From Actinomycetes bacterium (lineage in GTDB: Bacteria; Actinomycetota; Acidimicrobiia; Acidimicrobiales; JAKAOS01), in assembly GCA_021823165.1 (NCBI GenBank), contig JAKAOS010000009.1:1-33650 (forward strand): DNA of 33,650 nucleotides, in the 5' to 3' direction. Position 1 is the first letter of the stretch. Every line of letters starts with the position of its first letter. Positions 13,479 to 21,109 of the stretch are shown here, piece by piece. A program made the translations under genes and the position numbers. The notes under the pieces were generated by a model, which searched no databases, had not been told where the DNA came from, and was given only the letters and a program-made list of their open reading frames with translations.

Positions 13479-14245
13479 CAGCTGTAGGTGCCGAACATGA
13501 GATGCGCCAGTGTCCCGACATCCAATCCCTTGGTGCTCCGAAAATGCGCCAGGCGTCCCGCCGCAAGGACCGCCACCCTGTTGCAGACCCTGAGAACGTC
13601 CTCCAGGCGGTGGCTTATGAGCACCACGGTCTTTCCCTGTGCTTGTAGGTTGCTTATCAGCTGCAATACCTCCTCGGCCTTTGCTGCCGAAACCGCGGCT
13701 GTGGGTTCGTCCATGAGCAGGATCTCCCGATCGAAAAGGAGCGCTCTGGCAACCGCCACCAGCTGGCGCTCGCCCCCGGAGATTTCCGATACGAGATCTG
13801 TCGGAGCAACAGAGGCTCCCAGGCGTTCGAGGACGGCGGACGCCTCCTTTCGCATTGACCGCACGTCGAGAAAAGGTCCGCGGCGCAACTCCTGGCCGAG
13901 GAAGAGGTTTTCCCAGACTGTCAAATCTGAGGCCACCGCCAGGTCTTGATAGATCATCTCGACGTGTAGACGCTTGCGGGAGTGAGCCGGAGAAGAGATT
14001 GAAACCCGCTTTCCACGATAGAAAATGGCGCCCCGGTCGGGTTGGCGATAGCCGGTGAGCAGGGAGAGCAGCGTCGACTTTCCCGCACCGTTGTCGCCAA
14101 CCAGGCCGAGGACTTCGTTCTCCGCAACTTGCAGCGTGACGCCGTCAAGGGCCGTGATGGCTCCGAAGGATTTAGAGAGATCCCGAATTTCGATGATTGG
14201 TTCACTGCCCCTGAGCGCGCTCGATTCGTGTCCGTCGGACTCCAC
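13478..14245 (-). CDS. CUT2 sugar ABC transporter ATP-binding protein, single domain
   Basis: A 255-residue ATPase with one nucleotide-binding domain: Walker A 'GLVGDNGAGKSTLL', signature 'SGGERQLVAVARALL', Walker B 'ILLMDEPTAA' and switch histidine 'VVLISHRL'. Most RbsA/XylG/MglA proteins carry two fused domains of about 500 residues in total. This one is half that length, like FrcA-type proteins, and presumably works as a homodimer. GTG start ten bases after the binding-protein stop, without a clear Shine-Dalgarno, consistent with coupling. Confidence 0.9.
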   Translation of the reverse strand: MESDGHESSALRGSEPIIEIRDLSKSFGAITALDGVTLQVAENEVLGLVGDNGAGKSTLLSLLTGYRQPDRGAIFYRGKRVSISSPAHSRKRLHVEMIYQDLAVASDLTVWENLFLGQELRRGPFLDVRSMRKEASAVLERLGASVAPTDLVSEISGGERQLVAVARALLFDREILLMDEPTAAVSAAKAEEVLQLISNLQAQGKTVVLISHRLEDVLRVCNRVAVLAAGRLAHFRSTKGLDVGTLAHLMFGTYS

Positions 14246-14254
14246 GTGATCGGC

Positions 14255-15319
14255 CTAGTTGCTGGGGTAGGGAGATGAGGTGCCATAGGGCAAGGGGGGA
14301 ACCGTCGACGGCGTACCCCATGCCGAGATGCCGGCAACGTTGGCCTTGGTGACGGCAGTCATGGGAATGGTGACATTACCGCCCGGGAAGGTGCTGGCCG
14401 GGGGCTTGATGTGGTGCGCCAGGTAGTTGTCCATCGCTTCGACAGCCCAGAATGCCTCGACAAAGGGGGAGTGGCTCACGGTTGCCACCTGTGTCCCCGA
14501 AGCTATGGCGGAGAGACTTTCCGGCTGGGCATCCGCTCCGACAATCCCAACCGTGGTCCCGGGCGTTATGGAATGTGCTTTGAATGCATTGATGGCGCCC
14601 AGCGCCATTGCATCGTTGCCCGCGATGACGAGCTGAATATTAGTGCTTTTAGCCAGCTCTGTGTTCATCAGGCTTTGCGCTGTTGCCGTGTCAAAATTGG
14701 CGGATTGGGATAGCACAACCTTGACCGATCCGCTTGCCACATAGGGGGCAAGGGCCTCGGTGGCTCCCTTGAGGCGGTCTATGGCGGTGCTGGACCCTAC
14801 GGTTCCCTGAAGGATCACCACATGCCAGGGTTTTGGCACGTGCCGACTTGCCAACCAGGACAGGCCGGCAGCGGCCTCCTTTTGGCCCAGGACTACGTCC
14901 TTGTCGCCGATGAAGGCAATACGAGCAGATGGAGAGGAAACGTCCCGGTCAATGGTGACCACCGGCACTCCCTGCGCCATGGCTTGGTTGGCAGCTGGAG
15001 TGACCGACGAGTCAATGGGGTTGAGGATGATGCCTTTGGCACCCGCGGCCACTGCCTCGTGAATGTCGGTAATTTCGGTAGAAGAGGAGCCATTTGCCGA
15101 CAGGATCTTGATCTTTAGGTTGGGGTAGTGCGCGGCAGCCTTCTGGATTCCCTGTGCCATTGGAGCAAAGTAGGGGGGTGTGTATCCCGTGAAGATGAAG
15201 TAGATGGTCTTGGGCGGAGATCCCGTGGCGGGCGACTTTGCCGAGCCGCAGGCAGAGAGTATTAGGCCGGCTAAGAGCGTTGTGGTGGCTGCAAAGCGTA
15301 TGGTTCTGCGGTTGGTCAT
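14255..15319 (-). CDS. CUT2 sugar-binding lipoprotein (RbsB-like)
   Basis: A 354-residue periplasmic-binding-protein type 1. The signal peptide ends in lipobox 'LSAC' (Cys about 24), so it is anchored outside the membrane by lipid. The core shows RbsB-like features: 'MAQGIQKAAAHYPNLKI', 'AVAAGAKGIILNPIDSS', 'VPVVTIDRDV' and 'VIAGNDAMALGAINAFKA'. The ATG follows AAAGGAG at ideal spacing, the strongest ribosome site in the operon, fitting the need for excess binding protein. It lies directly after lacI. The exact sugar is unknown; the operon's ribokinase argues for a pentose. Confidence 0.9.
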   Translation of the reverse strand: MTNRRTIRFAATTTLLAGLILSACGSAKSPATGSPPKTIYFIFTGYTPPYFAPMAQGIQKAAAHYPNLKIKILSANGSSSTEITDIHEAVAAGAKGIILNPIDSSVTPAANQAMAQGVPVVTIDRDVSSPSARIAFIGDKDVVLGQKEAAAGLSWLASRHVPKPWHVVILQGTVGSSTAIDRLKGATEALAPYVASGSVKVVLSQSANFDTATAQSLMNTELAKSTNIQLVIAGNDAMALGAINAFKAHSITPGTTVGIVGADAQPESLSAIASGTQVATVSHSPFVEAFWAVEAMDNYLAHHIKPPASTFPGGNVTIPMTAVTKANVAGISAWGTPSTVPPLPYGTSSPYPSN

Positions 15320-15334
15320 TCCCGTCTCCTTTAT

Positions 15335-16399
15335 TCAAAAGCCTTGATTGGCCAACTTTGGGGGAGTGTTTTCTGCGGCGTTCTCTGCACAACCACAGGA
15401 GCCGCGCTTCACCAGCGACACAGCAAGGGTGTCTTCGGTCGGCTCCGTGGACCGGCCCGCAATCCGCTCCATCAGCCGAGCGACGGCATGGTGGCCCAGT
15501 ACGTGGATTGGTTGAGCCACTGTTGCCAAGCCCGGTGTAGTGAATCCGGCTGCAGTGATCCCGTCGAAGGCGACCAGTGCGACGTCATCAGGTATTTCAA
15601 GCCCACATTCCCATGCAGCCCGCATTGCTCCGATTGCCTGGGTATCGCTGGATATGAAAAGTGCCCCAGGTGTAACTTGTTGCTGAAACAGTTGCTTGGC
15701 TGCGCGGTAGCCTCCCGCCTCGTTGAAGGCACTTCTTATGAGCAACTCCGATCCCGAGGGCAGCCCGGCTTCGGCCAGTGCACGTGCCCAGCCCCGGTGG
15801 CGATCTGCGGAGGGTGTTACGTCGCTGGGTCCCGCGATGCATGCGACCGTGCCGTGGCCATGCTCTATCAGGTGCCTGGTGGCCATGTAGCCGCCTGACT
15901 CGTTGTCGGTGGTGATGGTCGCTGCCGGGACCGTCGGCAGTCGGCGGTCAATAACCACGACAGCTGCCCCGAGCTGGGAGAGTTCCATAATGCTTGCCGA
16001 AGCACTTCCCGTGCTCGCCAAAAGGACTCCTTCGACCCGGCTCTCGACGAAGGCCTTTAGATATGCCGTCTCCCGTGTCGGCTGATCGGAAGCATTGCCC
16101 ACCAAAAGGGTGTAGCCCGCTCGGTAGGAGGCGTCTTCGATTGCGTGTGCCAACTCGGCGAAAAAGGGGTTCGATGTATCGGGGACAACCAATCCCAGCG
16201 TGCGGCTCCGCTGGGCACGTAGCGCCCGGGCAAGGCCGTTGGGGCGGTAGCCGAGTTGTTCGATAGCCTCCAGCACCCTCTGCCTGGTGGCTGGGGCAAC
16301 CGGCCGGGGGCCTCCATTTACCACGTAGCTGACGACGGCCGCAGAGGTGCGTGCGAGCCGTGCCACTTCGTCCCTGGTGGCCTTCCGGTGCTGGGCCAT
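15335..16399 (-). CDS. LacI-family transcriptional regulator
   Basis: A 354-residue repressor: N-terminal helix-turn-helix 'TRDEVARLARTSAAVVSYVVNG' followed by the hinge 'RVLEAIEQLGYRPNGLARALR', then a periplasmic-binding-like effector domain. The track begins at 16417, but the ATG at 16399 has an AAGGGGG Shine-Dalgarno six to seven bases away and places the HTH at the usual distance. It is the first gene of the CUT2 operon, so it would control its own synthesis together with the transporter and kinase. A perfect inverted repeat 22 bases upstream is the likely operator. The C-terminal 'SCGCAENAAENTP' is cysteine-containing, which is unremarkable. Confidence 0.92.
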   Translation of the reverse strand: MAQHRKATRDEVARLARTSAAVVSYVVNGGPRPVAPATRQRVLEAIEQLGYRPNGLARALRAQRSRTLGLVVPDTSNPFFAELAHAIEDASYRAGYTLLVGNASDQPTRETAYLKAFVESRVEGVLLASTGSASASIMELSQLGAAVVVIDRRLPTVPAATITTDNESGGYMATRHLIEHGHGTVACIAGPSDVTPSADRHRGWARALAEAGLPSGSELLIRSAFNEAGGYRAAKQLFQQQVTPGALFISSDTQAIGAMRAAWECGLEIPDDVALVAFDGITAAGFTTPGLATVAQPIHVLGHHAVARLMERIAGRSTEPTEDTLAVSLVKRGSCGCAENAAENTPPKLANQGF

Positions 16400-16418
16400 A
16401 GAAAACCCCCTTCGCATG

Positions 16419-16446
16419 ATTCTACACCTGTAGACCTCTTGGACAA
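16419..16446 (-). promoter_or_regulatory. promoter with LacI-type operator for the CUT2 operon
   Basis: On the minus strand TTGTCC (16441-16446) and TAGAAT (16419-16424) are spaced by 16 bases as -35 and -10. The symmetric TCTACA-GG-TGTAGA (16421-16434) covers the -10 and part of the spacer. LacI-family operators are typically such palindromes, and this placement would block RNA polymerase. Autoregulation is inferred. Confidence 0.6.
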
Positions 16447-16953
16447 GGGAAACTCTCTATGCATAAGCGCCCGCACCCACCGGCTGCTGGTTGTCGGCGG
16501 CGCCTTCAGTATGGTCACACCCTTCGCGTGGCCGCCCGAGGAACTGGCTGTGCTTCTACCGCCCGAGGCGGCGTGACCCGGGAGCAGCAGTGACGAACTC
16601 GTTGCGGAGGAACTATCTGTTGCTTTGCCCCTGGCGGCAACTCCGAGGTCGATTTGCTGGCACGATTCACGGTTCGGGCGAGTCGGGTGACCCCGCTTTT
16701 ATGTCCTGGGTTCTCTTGGGCATCTCAGTGTCACCGCCCGGCTCCGCTCGCCCTTGGCCGACTCCAGTGCTCCCAGCGTGTTGCGGCTTAGGCATAAAGC
16801 CAGCTGACAACTGCGCCAAGCGCCTCTGGGTGCAGCGCTGGGCGGTCAGTGGACAAGCGGCGGCTTTCCAGGACGTGTTCATACCGGCTGCCTCTGTTTT
16901 CAAAAGCGCCGATTTTGCAAATCTGTCCAGGGCTACGCTGCGCTGAGGGCTGG
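16447..16953. other. intergenic stretch without a supportable gene
   Basis: About 500 bases between the CUT2 promoter and the end of the toroid gene. Frames here are short or Arg/Pro/Ser-rich. A plus-strand piece of about 35 codons ending at 16576 ('LLVVGGAFSMVTPFAWPPEE') looks protein-like but has no start or ribosome site, so it may be a gene remnant. Confidence 0.4.
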
Positions 16954-18258
16954 CTAGGCGGGAAAAAAATACATGACAAGAGGGATCCAGAGTGCCGTCA
17001 TGAGGCCGTAGAGGACGGTTGCAATCTTCCAGTTGCTCAGCCGGGGGAAACGAGCGCAGATGTAGCCGTACCAACCGAATGCAAGTGCATAGAGGCTGAA
17101 AACCACGCCCACCTTGCGAAGGAGCGGGATGAGCGTGCCCCCGTAGATGAGCATCCCCATGAGTGCTCCGGTGGAAAGTGTGGACGTGGCGGCCCAGACG
17201 AACATGGCGGAGCTGTTGGCCATGAAACGGACGTGGCCAAGTGGGACAAAGATGCTCTGTGGATCTGTGTGATGCCCCCCATCGGGGCGTAGCAGTGCTT
17301 CGACTGCATCCGCTGGGCACACCTCGCGGACCGCCCTTTTGTAGGCGAGTAGTAACTCTATTCCTTGAGCGGTCGCATAGGTGGTAAATATTCCGCCGGC
17401 GCCCGTCCTGAATGCTCCCGCGTTATGGCCGCGCATGTCTTGGCAGTTCAACGCCGAACGCGTGGCAAGCCGCATTGCCGGCGCCAGGGCCGCCTCCGGC
17501 TGGGCCGCCAGTAGGGCTGTCAGTACAAGGTTTGAGGTGTTGTGGCGCCAGGTATCGGCGCGGCCACCCCGTAACACGTCCTCCTCTTCCACCTCAGGCC
17601 CGCGTCCCACCTCTTTGAACAGCATCTCGATGCCTTTACGCAGCGGGCCGTCAAGACGTTTTGGTAGCCCTGTGCCATGTTCGGCACGGATCAATGCCAA
17701 GATCGCCCAAGCTGTATGCGATAGCGGGCACGAGTCATCTCGCCACCCCTCCCTTGCCAGGTAGTCCTTGAGGAAGGAGAGAGCCTTAGTTGTCTCAACT
17801 GGTGCCGTTTTACGGGCTGCCCCCAAGGCTTCTACGGCCACGGCAGTGGCAAAAACGGAGGGAGAAGAGCCAGATGCACCGTCGAGCGACCACAGTCCCT
17901 CCCGGCACAGCTCCGCAAGGCCGTCGACGGCCATTTGAATACTGGAATGCCCTGACGGCAGCAGGCTGGCAAGACCCCGCAGCCTCCATGCTGCATCGAG
18001 CGGAGTCTTCATTTGCCAACGGTGACCATCAGGTAGCGTCACATATTCAGCAGAGATCAACTCGATACAGTCTTGGAGGCTTTGCACATCGAGACCCGCT
18101 GCTACCAATGCACAGGCAACTTCCGCGGTGTTTTGCGGGTTGGCTGCCACATCTGGCACCCAGCTCCATCCTGACGGGCTGGAAGCCTTATGTTGCTGCA
18201 GCCATGCAACGGCTAGCTCAATTTTATGTTCAACAGAGCCTTCAAGCGCTAAGGCCAT
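16954..18258 (-). CDS. six-repeat alpha-toroid (prenyltransferase/squalene-cyclase-like) protein with membrane tail
   Basis: About 434 residues from the ATG at 18258 (the track start at 18318 lies well inside the TrpF-like gene). Counted on the track ORF, six helical-hairpin repeats follow each other at about 50-75, 100-120, 141-169, 191-210, 257-272 and 302-325. Examples are 'SGWSWVPD..NTAEVACALVAAG' and 'GGIFTTYATAQGIELLLA', the pattern of prenyltransferase/squalene oxidase repeats that build an alpha6/alpha6 barrel. No DxDD protonation motif and no clear Asp/Cys/His zinc triad of prenyltransferase beta subunits is visible. Three membrane helices end the protein (371-397, 402-421, 430-452). 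It overlaps the end of the TrpF-like gene, so both are probably translated from one transcript. Function is unknown; a lipid-facing binding or cyclase role is inference. Confidence 0.7.
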   Translation of the reverse strand: MALALEGSVEHKIELAVAWLQQHKASSPSGWSWVPDVAANPQNTAEVACALVAAGLDVQSLQDCIELISAEYVTLPDGHRWQMKTPLDAAWRLRGLASLLPSGHSSIQMAVDGLAELCREGLWSLDGASGSSPSVFATAVAVEALGAARKTAPVETTKALSFLKDYLAREGWRDDSCPLSHTAWAILALIRAEHGTGLPKRLDGPLRKGIEMLFKEVGRGPEVEEEDVLRGGRADTWRHNTSNLVLTALLAAQPEAALAPAMRLATRSALNCQDMRGHNAGAFRTGAGGIFTTYATAQGIELLLAYKRAVREVCPADAVEALLRPDGGHHTDPQSIFVPLGHVRFMANSSAMFVWAATSTLSTGALMGMLIYGGTLIPLLRKVGVVFSLYALAFGWYGYICARFPRLSNWKIATVLYGLMTALWIPLVMYFFPA

Positions 18259-18964
18259 TGGCGGCTGCAGCAAACGCCCGGACCTTTCGCATGTCTTTGG
18301 CGCCGTCAGTCTCGACACCGCTATTGACGTTTACTGCCCAAGGGCGCACTCTTGCAACTGCCTCAGAGACGTTGTCGGGGCGCAAGCCCCCAGCCAGCAC
18401 CGTCGGTACCGAGCTTTGCCGCACCAGGCTCGCCGAGATCTCCCAGTCGTGGGTGTGTCCGGTGCCACCGATCCGATCCCGCGCAAGATCTACCGAGTCC
18501 AATACCACCGCATCGGCAATTCCGTCCCATAGTCCGATGTCAGGAGCTGCTTCGCGTTCAGTGACATGCAATGCCTTTAGGATCCGGAGCTGTGGTCGCT
18601 TTTGGCGCAATGCCGTGACCAGGGAGGGATCTACGTCGTCGTGTATCTGCAAGGAATCAATGGGCAAGGCAGCCGCGGCCAATAGCTCGGGCAGGCTCTT
18701 GGCATGAGTGACGGCATATCGCCCCACATAGGGTGGCACCAGGCCGAGGAGGTTAGCTGCGTGCTCCAGGGTCACTGCATCTTCGGCAACGTGGGCGACC
18801 TGGACAAGGACACCTACGGCATCGGCTCCTCCTGAGACTACGGCACGCACATCCATCTCGCTCTGTACCGCGCACACCGAAACCCGCACCCGTTGAGCCG
18901 CCTTAGCTTCCCGGTCGGACATCCACCAAGCCAGCTTGGTCGGAGAAGCAACGCTTGCCGTCAC
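18242..18964 (-). CDS. TrpF-like phosphoribosylanthranilate isomerase homologue
   Basis: A 240-residue (beta/alpha)8-barrel candidate. It matches TrpF landmarks: 'VRVSVCAVQSEMDV' for the strand-1 Cys general base (canonical KICG), 'IDSLQIHDD' for VQLHG, 'LRILKALHV', 'AVVLDSVD' with the Asp general acid, 'IGGTGHTHDW' for GGTGKTFDW, 'VLAGGLRPDNV', and 'VNSGVETDGAKDMRKV'. TrpF catalyses the Amadori rearrangement of phosphoribosylanthranilate. Here catalytic Cys and Asp are retained, but the usual SPR segment after strand 2 is absent ('VQVAHVAEDAVTLEHAANL') and the Lys of GGTGK is His. No other trp gene is nearby, so a different phosphosugar substrate is likely. GTG start without a clear ribosome site; ATG 18922 is an alternative. 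Confidence 0.75.
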   Translation of the reverse strand: MTASVASPTKLAWWMSDREAKAAQRVRVSVCAVQSEMDVRAVVSGGADAVGVLVQVAHVAEDAVTLEHAANLLGLVPPYVGRYAVTHAKSLPELLAAAALPIDSLQIHDDVDPSLVTALRQKRPQLRILKALHVTEREAAPDIGLWDGIADAVVLDSVDLARDRIGGTGHTHDWEISASLVRQSSVPTVLAGGLRPDNVSEAVARVRPWAVNVNSGVETDGAKDMRKVRAFAAAANGLSA

Positions 18965-19031
18965 ACACTTAGCTTAGTAGTCATTGGCGTGAACCACACG
19001 GCCGGACCTGTGGAGGATGAAATACTACATG

Positions 19032-19044
19032 CTAACTGAGTTAG
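19032..19044. promoter_or_regulatory. palindrome CTAACT-G-AGTTAG in a divergent promoter
   Basis: A perfect 6-bp inverted repeat with one central base lies in the 105-bp spacer between the divergent TrpF-like and PfkB genes. It covers the -35 position for pfkB and could control both directions. No regulator gene is next to it. Confidence 0.5.
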
Positions 19045-19054
19045 GTTCAAGAAG

Positions 19055-19060
19055 TATCAT
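19055..19060 (+). promoter_or_regulatory. -10 element TATCAT, probable leaderless transcript
   Basis: TATCAT ends nine bases before the ATG of the PfkB gene, so transcription would start at or within a base or two of the start codon. There is no Shine-Dalgarno, consistent with the leaderless mRNAs common in actinobacteria. The hexamer lies within a second small palindrome, AGTAT-C-ATACT (19053-19063). Confidence 0.5.
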
Positions 19061-19069
19061 ACTCTTCTG

Positions 19070-20092
19070 ATGGTTACGCAGCCGACCGCCCCGGATAATC
19101 CGAGGTCCCAGCCAGTCCAGCTGGATACCCCGAGTCTGCTTGGCGGCGTGTTTCAGCATCGGTGGGATCTTGTTGGGATAGGAGGCTCCTACATCGATTT
19201 GACGACACGTGTTAACGAATCGGACCTTGCGGCGCTGGGGCTGGCAAAGGGCGAGTCCCTTGTTGTGGGGCCGGACCGGTTTGCCAACGCGCTGAGCACT
19301 TTGCACGGCTGGTCGTCATCTTTCGGTGGATCTGTGGCAAACACACTGAAGACGGTTGCTGAGCTCGGCTGCACTACGGCCATGATTACCGCGGTTGGGA
19401 CCGACGTGGAGGGGCGTGGCTGGCTGGACTCTCTACAACGGCACGGGGTGGCCGCTTTTGCACGCTCGTCGGATCGGCCAACCGGGCGGTGCGCCGTGTT
19501 GGTAACTCCCGACGGTGAACGATCGATGCTTGCCACCGCCCCTCCTCCTCTTTCCCATCAAGACCTGGCCGCGCTCCTTCCTGCCCCGGGACGAGGCATT
19601 CTCGTCGACGGGTACGCGCTGGCATCAACGGCAGCAGAGGAGTTCTTGGGCGAGATCTTTGCTATTGCCGAGCGATCGCACAGTTCGGTAATCGTGTCTC
19701 TTTCGTCGGTGCAGAGCGTGCGCTCCATACGGAGCGCCCTGCTCTCCAGATTGGCTGCACCGCTTGTAATGATGGTTGGCACCGAAGCGGAGTTTGCGGC
19801 TCTTGGCCAAGGATCGGCGGAGGACGGCGCCGAACTCGTGGCCGGCAGCGGAGTCATCGCAGTTCTCACGCGAGGAGACAGAGGGTCCAGTGTCAGATGG
19901 GGAGTGGATGTGGCAAATCTCCCGGCCCTGAAGTCCTCTCCGGCCCTGGATACAACCGGAGCCGGAGACGCCTACTTGGGCGGGTTCCTCTATGGATGGC
20001 TCACCGGCATGGATCTGAAGGTGGCCGCCGGCATCGGGGCCGAAGTGGCTGGGCAAGCAATCACCAGGCGTAGTGGCTCCGGGGAACGGTGA
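19070..20092 (+). CDS. PfkB-family carbohydrate/nucleoside kinase
   Basis: A 340-residue cytoplasmic kinase. Motif 1 appears as 'SSFGGSVANTLKTVAELG' (about 83-100) and motif 2 as 'ALDTTGAGDAYLGGFLYGW' (292-310), with catalytic base Asp300. 'DLVGIGGSYIDL' and 'TGRCAVLVTPDGERSML' are closest in style to adenosine-kinase-like PfkB proteins rather than to the ribokinase elsewhere in this window. The substrate is not readable. It is transcribed divergently from the TrpF-like/toroid pair through a palindromic promoter region, suggesting a common pathway in which it makes a phosphosugar that the isomerase-like protein uses (inference). The first 30 residues are poorly conserved in type. Confidence 0.87.
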   Translation: MVTQPTAPDNPRSQPVQLDTPSLLGGVFQHRWDLVGIGGSYIDLTTRVNESDLAALGLAKGESLVVGPDRFANALSTLHGWSSSFGGSVANTLKTVAELGCTTAMITAVGTDVEGRGWLDSLQRHGVAAFARSSDRPTGRCAVLVTPDGERSMLATAPPPLSHQDLAALLPAPGRGILVDGYALASTAAEEFLGEIFAIAERSHSSVIVSLSSVQSVRSIRSALLSRLAAPLVMMVGTEAEFAALGQGSAEDGAELVAGSGVIAVLTRGDRGSSVRWGVDVANLPALKSSPALDTTGAGDAYLGGFLYGWLTGMDLKVAAGIGAEVAGQAITRRSGSGER

Positions 20093-20383
20093 TGATCCGG
20101 GGTCGCCTGAGCAACCCAGGGATACTGGGCCCCTCTAAGGCCGGCCCCTGATGTTTCTCGCCAAGGAGCCTCGTAATGCGCCCTGGCCGGATCCGAGCCA
20201 CAAAAGCAGCCCACCTGGTCTATTTGGTCCACCTGGGTCGCTCTGGTGGTGAACAGCAAGCCGGAGACGGCCGGGTTGGCGGCCAGAACATCGGGCACAC
20301 AGGTTTGTTCCCTAAGGCTGCTGTTCTGGCCACCTGGTTGTGGTCACCCAAGTTCGGACCTCGGTGGTGACCCCGGCTCCTGG
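20093..20383. other. convergent spacer with 10-bp inverted repeat
   Basis: About 290 bases between the PfkB stop and the DoxX-like stop. A perfect 10-bp inverted repeat, GGCCAGAACA (20281-20290) and TGTTCTGGCC (20322-20331), encloses 31 bases. CCCAG/CTGGG forms a weak hairpin at 20115-20129, and CCACCTGG occurs three times. No gene is supported; the repeat may terminate transcription. Confidence 0.45.
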
Positions 20384-20896
20384 CTAGTTGGCTGCCTTGT
20401 GGGCCTGGTGCAGCGCGCCAAGGGCCAGGCCGGCCTTGGCGGCTTTGGCTTGGCTCCGCTTGTGGCAGCGGCCGCGCTTTTTGCCCTTGCAGGAGTCGAT
20501 CAGCAGTGAAGCCGCTATCCCGGCCATCCAGATGTCCTTTGCCACAGATATGCCGGCTTCGCTCGGGCGGATTCCGTCTTCTTTGGTAAGGGAGGGGGTC
20601 TTGAGATAAAGGCGAAGGAGTCCGCCGGAAAAGGCCGCAAGCCCCAGAGCTGCGATGCGTGTTGGCACGATGGGGGTGAGAAGCGCTGCGCCGAGCCCGA
20701 TTTCTCCAGCCGAGAGCGCCTTGGTGAAGGTCGTGGGAGAGACCTTGGCCAGCTGTGGGTAGGCACCTGTGGCAAAGCCGTGGACGGCGGCGGCACGATC
20801 CTCCGGAGCCGAGCGCTTGGACAACCCGGAGTTCAGGATGAAGGCTCCGGTGACGAGGCGTAGCGGAAGATGGCGAGCTGCACGATGTAGTTTCAC
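20384..20896 (-). CDS. DoxX-like membrane protein
   Basis: About 170 residues from the GTG at 20896 ('VKLHRAARHLPLRLVTGAFILNSG'); the 50 extra residues of the track ORF are Ser/Pro/Arg-rich and unlikely. The 'RLVTGAFILNSGLSK' start, the following 'GAYPQLAKVSPTTFTKALSAGEIGLGAALL' and the short helix set 'IAALGLAAFSGGLLRLYL' fit the DoxX/DoxD-like family of four-helix membrane proteins, often tied to redox balance or lipid oxidation. The last 35 residues are very rich in Lys, Arg and His ('CKGKKRGRCHKRSQAKAAK'), forming a basic cytoplasmic tail. It is monocistronic or downstream of the orphan binding protein. Confidence 0.65.
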   Translation of the reverse strand: MKLHRAARHLPLRLVTGAFILNSGLSKRSAPEDRAAAVHGFATGAYPQLAKVSPTTFTKALSAGEIGLGAALLTPIVPTRIAALGLAAFSGGLLRLYLKTPSLTKEDGIRPSEAGISVAKDIWMAGIAASLLIDSCKGKKRGRCHKRSQAKAAKAGLALGALHQAHKAAN

Positions 20897-21013
20897 ATTT
20901 GAACAGTACCCGGGCGAGCAATGCCGAATCACCGGAATAGTCGTTGCAACCGCCGGCCGCGACCAAAAGCGCCGAGTGCTGGCCGAGGGCTTCGAAGCTT
21001 TCTTCTTGGCGGT

Positions 21014-21078
21014 GGGCACCCGAGGGGTGCCCGACCTCCCAGCCACCGCCGGGGGACCGCCCCCGGCCCCGGAGGGCC
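21014..21078. terminator. cluster of three GC hairpins after the binding-protein gene
   Basis: GGGCACCC-GAG-GGGTGCCC (21014-21032), GCCGGGGG-ACCG-CCCCCGGC (21048-21067) and the overlapping GGCCC-CGGA-GGGCC (21065-21078) lie just past the stop of the minus-strand binding protein. Without T-tracts they are best read as a strong structural stop or mRNA 3' stabiliser. Confidence 0.5.
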
Positions 21079-21109
21079 GAGGACGGCTTCGCGGAGCAGC
21101 CCTTGTGCC

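Noticed and set aside
16460-16576. Protein-like fragment 'LLVVGGAFSMVTPFAWPPEE'
   Set aside because: Only about 35 codons, no start or ribosome site, and upstream sequence in frame is the complement of lacI; left as a possible remnant only.
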